This document shows, in pieces, positions 1 to 8,200 of a stretch of DNA of 48,602 nt (position 1 is the first letter of the stretch; the number at the start of each line of letters is the position of its first letter). The stretch spans positions 1 to 48,602 of the IMG/VR virus record IMGVR_UViG_3300010313_000125. One strand, written 5' to 3'. Made by a program: the position numbers and the translations under genes. The notes under the pieces are model-generated. The model made no database searches, was not told where the DNA came from, and was given only the letters and a program-made list of their open reading frames with translations. The stretch comes from a virus.

Positions 1-450
1 TTAAAACGAGATGTCCGCCCGAAAACCAAAGTCTTTCCCTATCGTTATCTCGACTTTATAACCAGAGCTAGTAAGCTTATTTAATATTTTTTCACCAACC
101 GATTCATGTTTAAGGTCTTCAAGCTCTACGGTTAGCAATGTTGCATCTACTTCACGCACTTCAACTTGAACATGGCGAAGCCCTTGTTCAATTGCAGCAG
201 CGATGCCCTTTGCAATCTCCTTCATCAAAATATCGTAAGTCACACTAGCCTTATTGATGGCTCTTTGATTTATTGCGGTAATAGCCGCTTCAGCTGATGG
301 TATCTCTACAGACTCAGTTGAGAACATCCCGGCTTCTAAGCGGGCAACGATTTCATTGTTCAGTGAACGGCCGTTAGTGTAAGCGATCCGCTCAAGTTCA
401 GCCCTGAGCTTCTCTGGCATCCGTAATGGAAAAGAGCTTGCAACCTTCAT
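1..450 (-). CDS. Mnt/Arc-like ribbon-helix-helix repressor
   Basis: This 149-residue protein starts with an Arc/Mnt-type ribbon-helix-helix domain: a beta-strand segment SFPLRMPE near residues 5-12, then two helices ending in a motif like RSLNNEIVARLEAG. The remaining ~100 residues are an acidic and amphipathic region of unknown fold that could drive oligomerisation. It is transcribed divergently from a shorter Arc-like gene and an antirepressor, the same arrangement as mnt versus arc-ant in phage P22, so its inferred role is to repress antirepressor synthesis in the lysogen from the operators at 513-574. The ATG at 450 was chosen over a TTG at 477 because GAAGG lies about 10 bases upstream. 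The gene's stop codon is the first base triplet of the window, so the end is complete. Domain identity is firm; the Mnt role is inferred from context. Confidence 0.82.
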   Translation of the reverse strand: MKVASSFPLRMPEKLRAELERIAYTNGRSLNNEIVARLEAGMFSTESVEIPSAEAAITAINQRAINKASVTYDILMKEIAKGIAAAIEQGLRHVQVEVREVDATLLTVELEDLKHESVGEKILNKLTSSGYKVEITIGKDFGFRADISF

Positions 451-512
451 TTGCGCTAAGCCTTCAATATTTCTCAATTTTCTTATTTTGTTCTTTTAAC
501 TTAAAAAAATAA

Positions 513-531
513 ATGAATCATCTTGATTCAT
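513..531. promoter_or_regulatory. Operator 1 of the immI-like region
   Basis: ATGAATCA and TGATTCAT form a perfect inverted repeat around TCT. The core reads TGAATC-N5-GATTCA and recurs 44 bp away at 558-574. Its place between the divergent ribbon-helix-helix genes makes it a likely binding site for one or both of those proteins. Ribbon-helix-helix repressors bind as dimers to paired half-sites, so two dyads fit the family. Which protein binds is not shown by the sequence. Confidence 0.65.
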
Positions 532-549
532 GAAAAATCTCGGTATAAG
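523..549 (+). promoter_or_regulatory. Possible promoter of the arc-ant operon
   Basis: TTGATT at 523-528 and TATAAG at 544-549 resemble sigma70 boxes, but the spacer is only 15 bp, shorter than the optimum. The -35 box overlaps operator 1 and the start site would fall in or next to operator 2, which is what a repressed promoter should look like. The assignment is tentative because of the short spacing. Confidence 0.35.
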
Positions 550-557
550 CTCACTTA

Positions 558-574
558 TGAATCATAAAGATTCA
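558..574. promoter_or_regulatory. Operator 2 of the immI-like region
   Basis: TGAATC-N5-GATTCA repeats the core of the dyad at 513-531, centre to centre 44 bp, about four helical turns. It sits just upstream of the Arc-like gene at 606 and next to a TATAAG box at 544-549, so a bound repressor could block rightward transcription into the antirepressor operon. Confidence 0.65.
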
Positions 575-605
575 AGGCGTCTGATAAACAACCCTTGGAG
601 TAACC

Positions 606-776
606 ATGAACACGGCAAAAAAAGTAAAGTCACCATTTCCTTTGCGTATACCAGAAGAGTTGATGGGGCTGGTTCGCCAGAACAGCGCCAGCAATGAACG
701 CTCTGTAAACGCAGAGATCGCATATCAGCTCAAAAAAGCATATGGCTTGAAACAAATCGATCAGGAGGCAGCGTGA
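606..776 (+). CDS. Arc-like ribbon-helix-helix protein
   Basis: This 56-residue protein is nearly all ribbon-helix-helix domain: the beta strand SPFPLRIPEEL is followed by an ERSVNAEIAYQLKKA helix, the pattern of P22 Arc (53 residues). GGAG five bases before the ATG supports the start. It is the first gene of a rightward run of overlapping genes that ends in an antirepressor. By analogy with P22 it would limit antirepressor expression during lytic growth. It overlaps the next gene by four bases (GTGA). Confidence 0.82.
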   Translation: MNTAKKVKSPFPLRIPEELMGLVRQNSASNERSVNAEIAYQLKKAYGLKQIDQEAA

Positions 777-988
777 GCAGAGATTATCCCCAAATGCACT
801 TGCGAATGCCGCCAGAGTTACAGGCGCGTGTACATGAGCACGCAAAAAAGAACCGGCGGTCCATCAATTCAGAACTGAACTTTCTGATTGAGACTGCCTT
901 AAATGAATTGGCCCCAGCTGTTGGAGCAGCTGAGGCCGGTAAAACAACAAACCCCACGTGCAATGGAGACTTGCGATGCAAAGTATAA
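773..988 (+). CDS. Second Arc-like ribbon-helix-helix protein
   Basis: A 71-residue protein begins with a GTG that overlaps the previous stop codon, with a strong AGGAGG site four bases upstream. Residues 1-45 are a ribbon-helix-helix domain (MHLRMPPELQARVHEHA, then NRRSINSELNFLIETAL). The C-terminal tail is short and unstructured in appearance. Having two consecutive Arc-like genes before the antirepressor differs from P22, which has one. They could act on the same operators as homo- or heterodimers, or on different targets; the sequence does not decide. Confidence 0.8.
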   Translation: MSRDYPQMHLRMPPELQARVHEHAKKNRRSINSELNFLIETALNELAPAVGAAEAGKTTNPTCNGDLRCKV

Positions 989-1236
989 CCCCTGAATTAA
1001 CGCAACAACAACGCGAAACTATAAAAAGTTTCACGTCCCCAGCAATGCTCGACCGCCGCGACGAGTTTTGCCGTTTGCTTACCCAGTCAAAAGCGCTGGT
1101 CAATATGATGACTGCCAACGACAACCTTGATGGTATTCCGGCACAAACTGTTTCTGATCTGCTCTGGTTGTTATCTGATCGCCTGGATGACATGCAAGCA
1201 AGTTATGACCGCTTAACTGGGGGATATGTGCAATGA
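976..1236 (+). CDS. Small conserved-looking protein of unknown function
   Basis: This 86-residue protein is not recognised. It is hydrophilic and mostly helical in appearance, with no Cys motif, membrane segment or known DNA-binding signature. It overlaps the Arc-like gene upstream by 13 bases and the antirepressor downstream by four (ATGA). The ATG at 976 was preferred to a GTG at 958 because GGAG lies seven bases before it. Tight translational coupling to the antirepressor suggests it works with, or modulates, that protein. Confidence 0.7.
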   Translation: MQSITPELTQQQRETIKSFTSPAMLDRRDEFCRLLTQSKALVNMMTANDNLDGIPAQTVSDLLWLLSDRLDDMQASYDRLTGGYVQ

Positions 1237-1991
1237 GTAATTTAATTCCTTTTGAATTTAATGGTACCGCTGTTCGCGTAGTTGAAAAAGACGGAGATCC
1301 TTACTTTGTGGCAAAAGATGTGGCCGAGTTGTTGGGTTATTCCAACCCGTTAAAGGCTGTTCGTGACCACTGCAAAGGGGTGAACGAAATGGGCACCCCT
1401 TCTGCCGGTGGCGTCCAGCTTATGAAGATCATCCCAGAGCGTGATGTTTACCGGCTGATCATGAAATCGAAACTTCCGGCAGCTGAGCAGTTTGAAGAGT
1501 GGGTGGTTGGGACTGTGCTGCCATCGATTCGGAAAAATGGCGGGTACATTGCGGATCAGGAAAACCTGACACCAGAAGAGATTGTGGCAAAGGCGCTGTT
1601 TACTGCTCAGTCGATCATTGAACGCAAGCAGCAAGTGATCGAGCAGCAGCAGGCGGTGATAGAACAGATCCAGCCGAAAGCCGAAGCTCTGGACCGGCTG
1701 GCTCTGGCTGACGGCAGTGAGTGCATTACCGTAACGGCAAAGCTGCTGCAGGTGCAAAAGCCGAAGCTACTGTTTGGCTTTATGTCAAAAGAGCGGTGGA
1801 TCTACCGGCGCAGCGGCAGCACAACCTATGTCGGATATCAGGACAAGATCCAGCAGGGTTTACTGGAGCACAAGATCACCGAAATCACCCGGTCTGACGG
1901 CACCAGTAAAATAACACAGCAAGTTCGTGTCACTCCTAAAGGGTTAGCGAAACTCGCAGAGGTGCTGGCAAAAGATGGCTTAATTAAGTAG
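1233..1991 (+). CDS. ant: Phage antirepressor, Bro-N and KilAC domains
   Basis: Residues 1 to about 110 match the Bro-N domain: FNGTAVRVV, PYFVAKDVAELLGY and IIPERDVYRLIMKSKL followed by FEEWVVGTVLPSIRKNGGY are its usual landmarks. A glutamine-rich helix (about residues 125-150) links it to a C-terminal KilAC/ANT domain (about 150-252) with the LADGSECITVTAKLLQV-type start and a VTPKGLAKLAEVL end. Proteins of this class bind or displace phage repressors and trigger lytic growth. The likely target is the CI-like repressor of this phage at 37826-38530, but this is inferred. GGGGGA eight bases upstream sets the start. Confidence 0.92.
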   Translation: MSNLIPFEFNGTAVRVVEKDGDPYFVAKDVAELLGYSNPLKAVRDHCKGVNEMGTPSAGGVQLMKIIPERDVYRLIMKSKLPAAEQFEEWVVGTVLPSIRKNGGYIADQENLTPEEIVAKALFTAQSIIERKQQVIEQQQAVIEQIQPKAEALDRLALADGSECITVTAKLLQVQKPKLLFGFMSKERWIYRRSGSTTYVGYQDKIQQGLLEHKITEITRSDGTSKITQQVRVTPKGLAKLAEVLAKDGLIK

Positions 1992-1999
1992 GAGTTAAC

Positions 2000-2185
2000 G
2001 TGAACAATGAAGTTGATGACGGCGAGATCTCTGAAGAGGATCTAAAAGACTTTGCTCCTTCGCAGTGGGCGCTTGATGCAGGATTAATGGTGGTCGTAAA
2101 CGGCGAAACCAGAATAACCCAAAAAGGTTTGGCGGCACTTCGCGCCATGCTGGAGGCAGAAAAGTCCGGTGGAAAGCCGAACTAG
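2000..2185 (+). CDS. Small acidic protein downstream of ant
   Basis: A 61-residue acidic protein starts with GTG five bases after a GGAG site that overlaps the antirepressor stop codon. Its C-terminal half (ITQKGLAALRAMLEAE) resembles the closing segment of the antirepressor KilAC domain (VTPKGLAKLAEVLAK), so it may be a partial duplicate of that module or a protein that interacts with the same partner. No function is known to me. It is the last gene before a strong terminator. Confidence 0.65.
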   Translation: MNNEVDDGEISEEDLKDFAPSQWALDAGLMVVVNGETRITQKGLAALRAMLEAEKSGGKPN

Positions 2186-2204
2186 TCTGCATTGAATTAG
2201 AAAC

Positions 2205-2229
2205 AAAGCCCGGTTGCCCGGGCTTTTTT
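2205..2229 (+). terminator. Rho-independent terminator of the ant operon
   Basis: AAAGCCCGG and CCGGGCTTT form a 9-bp stem around TTGC, followed by a T run at 2224-2229. It ends the rightward immI-like operon and overlaps the stop codon of the convergent 2211-aa gene, whose transcript could use the same hairpin from the other side. Confidence 0.88.
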
Positions 2230-5200
2230 ATTGCAGCTGTCTTGCTATCTGGAACCGGCGCAGCACTTCTGATGCCTGCTCATCCCCGCGGATCTCCCTC
2301 GCCTTAGCAACCGCTTTCACCTGAGTTTGCAGCGTGGCCGCTTGCATCGGTGGGATGTTGCCATTCACCAGGCCGCTGATGTTGCGGCTAGAAACCCCGC
2401 TCAGTTTCAATGTCCGATATACCTGCGCCTTGGTCATGCCGGCATTGCGGCCAGACTGCACGATGCGTTGCATCTGCTTGAATGCGTCATCGTACTGGCG
2501 CTGAGCCTCTTCTTTTGCGTCAGCAATATCGTCATCATCCACAGAGTTGTCGCTTCGTAGTACTTTGTTAAGTGTGGCATTCGCAGCCTGGAGCTGATCA
2601 GCAAAATCAAATGAACGGTAGTAAAGCGCCGTTGGTGCATCGAGGCTGCTGGCCCGCCATCCCATCAAGGCCATCATCTCATCGCCAAGATCATACTCTT
2701 TACCGGAGCCTTCCCGGCGTTGCCCGGTTGCCGCATTTAGGATACCCATGGCATTATTCACAAAGCCAGGGCGTAAACCTGCCCAGATGTGATCGGCAAT
2801 ACTCACCAGCTGGTCTGTGCCATCTGCGTATTCGTTATACACCTGCCCACCGGACTGCTTCTTGTTGGCGAATACCTGAAAGAATGTGCCCGCAGTAATG
2901 TCAGCGCCAAAAAACGGTGATAGCATATCGGCAGCGCCACTGGCGGCAGCATCTTCCCAAGGCTGGTCACGCAGCATTGCGGTGATTGGTCGTTTGAAGT
3001 AACCGTATGGGTCCAAAAAGCTGATATCGAAATACTGCAGCTTCCCCTTGTCGTCACGCCCATAAAACAGGAATGTCGAGTTCTTCTGCCAACTGGGTCC
3101 CACGTCGCGGATAGCCTCTTCCTCGTCATCATCCACACCAAGCATTGCTGCCGTCATTGCAGATAGCGCGTAGAACAAGCCGCTCACCAATGCCATACCG
3201 GTCAGGCGCTTACGTGCCATCGCTCTGATTTTAGGATTGTCGCTCTTCATGTCCTGCGCGGCATACCGCAGCATGTTTGCCGTGGTCCGAATAATCTCCG
3301 CCGGGAACGATACGAAGGTGCCCATGAGCGGGAACCGCGCCAGCTTTTTGATAGCCCGACCAACCATTGAATAGGTCGGGTAAGTGTTGCGGATCCGTTC
3401 TGCAGCCATCTTCTCTGCTTTAGCCTCACTCAGGCCAGCGCCGATAAAGTTGGCTTTCTCATTTTCATAGCCAATGATTTTCCAGAAGTCATCACCAAAG
3501 GAGTAAAAGCCTTGTGCTAGGTTGTTGATTTGCCGGGCTGTGCCGAACACTTTGCCTTTGCGCCCCTCCAGCCATTCATCAATCTTAGAGTCAGACAACA
3601 GCTGCATCATTTCACCGGCATAAGGCGCATCGTAGACTACGCCAAGTTTCTTCAGCTTTTTCAGATAGGCTAAATCATCACCAGTAGCACTCTGCGAAAC
3701 CTGCTCACGGAATGCAGCCAGAGACTTCTTCATGTGCTTAAAGTCAAAGTGACCATTGGCAACAGCAAAGAACATGGCGGACTGCCAGTTACGCATCGCC
3801 GTTGTTGGTGACAGAACTGTTTTTCCGTACTTCACCATACTGGTCAGCTTTACAGCCGCCTCGTACCAGGCTTCCATCTTCTCGGCACCCAGCGAATCTT
3901 GCAGCGCTTCAGCCACTTCGGGGAAGGTCCAGTAGCCATTCAATGGCTCATAAGTTTTAGATTGGTCGCCGGCTATTTGGACAGTGGCCTCAGCTGGCCG
4001 CGATTCCTCATCAAAGAAGAACACGCCAACACCATCAGCTTTGACCTTATCCAGAAACCGGCTATTCCATACCAGTCGGGCCATCTTGGTTGCGGTCTTG
4101 GCGAAGTTCATGCGGGGGTCTTTGTACTCCCCCAACAATTCGCGGATCTCGGGGGAGATGTCTTTGCGTGCTATCAGCGTGCTGAGGTCTTTCGCGCCAA
4201 GCTTGCTTTCCGCAATAAACGAAGCCATTGAATCGTAGGCGGTATCGGTTTTGAGGATCTTATTCAGCGTGACTTCGGCCTTGCGATTTGCTTCGGTCTG
4301 GTCATCACCCTGTGCTTTGTATTGGCCTCGTAAATATTCCCGCGCCCGATTAATGACATCGACAGGCACTTTCTGGAACCACTTCGGATCATCAAAGGCC
4401 CTGTAAGAGCGGTTTACATAAACGCCCATATTGCCTTTAATCTTCTCATACAGCTCGATTTCGTTCAGTGCCTGCACTTTATCCGTGTACTTATCATCCT
4501 GCTTGATCCGCTCTGTCAGCTCGTCAATTTTCGTCTGGATAACAGACAGGTAGTCGCCGGATAGGGCGTCGATGTACTGGCGCATAGCCACAAGCGCAGC
4601 CTTTGTTTCATTGCCAAGCTTGTCGTTAACCTTGCCGGCCAACGCATCGGCCATCATGTTGATAAATTCGTCTGACTGGTTATCGACGTTTTTGCCGCTG
4701 TCCTTTTGCACTGCACGCTCGAGCGCAAAAATCAGGTGCTTGATAGTCATTTCACCCGATTCGATCTCACCATCCCGAGTGATCTTCGCGTCGAAAATAG
4801 AGCGAGGCAGCATCCCTCCTGGCGCAAAGTTTCGCATGAATACTTGCTTTGCTTTTTCCCACAGTGTTTTGTCTTGCTCGCGCAAACGGCGATTTTCTTC
4901 GGCGAACGGATCACTTGGGTCAAGCCGCTTACGCCCAACCATATCGTTGATAGCGCCAGAAATCGTTTCAGCTGTGCTGGTTTTGCTAAATGCCAACTCA
5001 GTTGGTTCGGTGTTATCAGATCCGGCTTTTGCAGCATTTCGCTTGAACATAAATCCGGCACGAATGGACTCAATCATATCGTCCACCATGTCGAGATCCG
5101 GATCACCTGCTTGTGCCAGGCCAACAGATACCAATACTTTGTGCAGCCAACGTTTCAGTGCGTTCCACCAGTATTTCACCGGGCCTTCCACTGGTTTGTT

Positions 5201-8200
5201 CTGTACGTAATAAGCGAAAAGCTCTTCGGCCTTGTCCGATTCAGACAGACCATCATAATCACGGTCTATCTGGCGCCAGAGGCCTGAGAAGTATTTGTTG
5301 GCGCGTGTCGCCTGCAGACGGCGTATAAAGTCGCCATAGACTTCTGCACTGACTACATTTTTCAAACCACCATGGCCAATAACTTCATGCGCCAGAGTCG
5401 TGCGAAGCTCTTCGGTAGAGCGGATGTTCTCAGCAATGATATAAGCGGTATTGCTACCAGCATCGAATGCACCACGCACCAGGTCCCCTTCGAGCGACAT
5501 CTGCCATAGCGATTCAGCTTCGGCCTGAGTTTTCAGAATTACGACTTTGATACCGGCTGCACCATTCAGGCGTTTCATAATGCTGGCAACCAGCTGTTCT
5601 GCGAGTTTTGGGTTTACGCCTTTGGCAGGTTTGCTTTCGATTGTGTTCTCACGGGTAAACTGGATGTCAGGGTTCTCCTTAACAAGATCGTCCTTGGTGA
5701 GTACGTTTTGTTCAGAACCTCGATCAGGTGAACCACTTAAGGGCAATTGTGACCCGATGAGTCGTACTAGATCGGGGTTTTTGTTATCTGGCTGCAGTGG
5801 TTGTTCCGTGGTTGAATTTTCGGCTATACTGATGCCATCGACGTCATTTGATGGCGTTGATTCAGGGGTTGCAAGCGAGACATTTGAATTCTCGGTCTGG
5901 GCAGCCCCTGTTTGTTTCCGCTCGATGCTGTGGTCGTAGTACCGTTTCCCGTCAGACTGCTCATGCACTACCGCAACTATGTCGTGAACCACGCCCCCGA
6001 TATTCGCTTTAACACCATAATAGTGGGTGGCAACAATGCTCGGATTGCCGCTTTTATGTGGTTGCGCCCCCAAATAGTCAGCCTGCGTCAGTAAATCAGG
6101 TGTCGCTACTACAGATTTGATTAAATCTGGCTGGGCACCGCGCAAAGTGTGCTTTACTCCATTTTTGCTAATAGTTATTTGATGACCTGTTTTAGCATTC
6201 TTCACCGTCGAACCAGCAAAATTTCTGGCAGCATAATCAAGGGCCGCCAGGCTCAACTCTTTTAAGTTTTCAGTTGCTGGCAGCGCAGTGGTATCAACCT
6301 CAACTACATTTGCCACCGCTGAGACTCGACTGAATTTCAAATCCGTCGGTAAACCAAACTCTTCACGCAGCGCTTTGTAGGCCTGCCGGTTTACTGATTC
6401 CGGGGAATCGTTGTTGAGTGAATTGAACTGCTCAAATGTCAGACCGGCCTGCGCGCGGTCGACATCTGATTCATACTGCTCTTCCAGTCGAGCAACAGCC
6501 TGGGCATAGCCGGGCGACATCTCTTTGAGCTTTTGCTGCTTTACCTGCTGCGCGATGTACTTTTTCTTCGTGGTTTGGAGGATAGCTGGCAGTTCAGCGC
6601 TGGTAGACAATTCAGCTGGTTCATCTACAATCCCAGCCGGATCGCTTCCATTTTGACTTACGCTTAACTCGACTGGACCAGCATCAATGCCAGTGCGAGG
6701 GGTCAAGTCAGGTGATGGGCTGGCTATCGCTGCAGGGATTTCGGCCCCCTGCGGAGGCGATTCAACTGAAACCGTAGAACTCGGGAATTCATGCGCCTGC
6801 TTTACCAAGTCTTGGATTGGCGCATTGAATCGAATGATATTCACCTGCTCACCGCGCTCACGTTTCGCCAACCACTGGTGATGACCATCCAGCACGTAAC
6901 CATCTGCCGACACAAGAATGGACCGATCGCCACCTTCAAACCCCATGGCTTTAGACACCTTTGATGGTGAGAACTCAGCCTGTGTGGGCTTCAATTCAGC
7001 AGCCGGCACGGCATCTTGCTCATGCTCAATACCTCGGGCTTTTAAGAACTGAGTCATTGCACCGCGATGTTCGGCTTTAATTTGTGGCATTTCTGCCCTG
7101 GGAATTTTTAAAGTGCCTGAGTCGTCTGAAAATGCTGTCCACTCACTGTCGATTGACTGGCCAGCAACATCAGCGGCTGGGGCCGCTTCCGATTGTTCCG
7201 ACTGAGTTTCTACAACACGCCAACCAAAGCCTTCGCCAAACGGCACGGCTTCCAGAGTTTGCCCTGCCTTCTTTGCAACCCGGGCTGACTTACTGGCCAA
7301 TGCTTCTTTGGGGCTTTGAAATGGCAGGCCGTTGCCTTTAACCTGAACTGGCCGCTCTTGTGCAACTTCGGGCTGAGTTAAAGAATTGTCTGGTTCACTG
7401 GCATTGTTGTCAGCAGCCATATTTTCTGGCACAAATTGGACAGGTTCGCTGGCAACGGGAGCAGGCCAGTCGAATCCGGTGAGCCGTGGTTCAACTCTGC
7501 CTTCATCTGCAGGAACTCCCTGCGACTGACTTGCCCCATCCGTCTCAACAGTAGCAGGGCTGGGTATGTTTTCATTTTGCGGAATTGTCGGTTTCGCAAC
7601 TGGAGTCTCCTTTAAATCGCTTATGATTGAATCAAGATCGAGCTGGCGAACTGCAGCTGATTTTGCTGAGTTATGCATGGCTTCTGCCAGCACTGGGTTA
7701 GTAGACTCCAGCTGAATTGCATCCGGATCTTTTACCTGAGAAATGATGTCTTGAATTGATGACTCTGGCGCCAGCGCCTGCTCTACCTGCGACGGTAAAT
7801 TCATTGATGGATCTGGCTGAACCGGCTGGCCGCTGGGAGCAATCACGCTGCCTGAATCAGCAGGTTGCTGCTGATCAAATGCCGGCGATGTATCTCGATT
7901 GATCACTCCGCCTGTACCACCTATAACTCCGCCGAACAGGCCGCCCATAATTCCTTCGTTGGCAGCCGCGACATCAACACCTTGCATTGAGTCACGACCA
8001 TCAATAGGCTGCAAGGCTTCATTGACACCGTACTTTGTAACGCCAGCCTGCGCCGCTTCAGTGGTACCCTCGACAGCAAAACCTTTTGCAACAGAACCAA
8101 GCGCACCTTTAGCTATCCGAGCCCCAGCCAAAGCCCTACCGATAATTGGATCACCAATCGCAGAAGCCGCATAGTTCGCAATCAAAACTTTTGGATCAGT

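Noticed and set aside
606-988. Antitoxin genes of a toxin-antitoxin pair
   Set aside because: The ribbon-helix-helix proteins could be antitoxins, but no toxin-like gene is next to them and the antirepressor context fits Arc/Mnt regulation better.
4572-5287. Long plus-strand frames opposite the giant virion gene
   Set aside because: They lie fully in antisense to conserved coding sequence, including the HEVIGH flank, and have irregular Ser/Leu/Cys-rich composition typical of shadow frames.
5372-5389. Canonical HExxH zinc protease motif
   Set aside because: The residues are HEVIGH, with the second His one place further than in HExxH. Only the HExxGH variant can be claimed.
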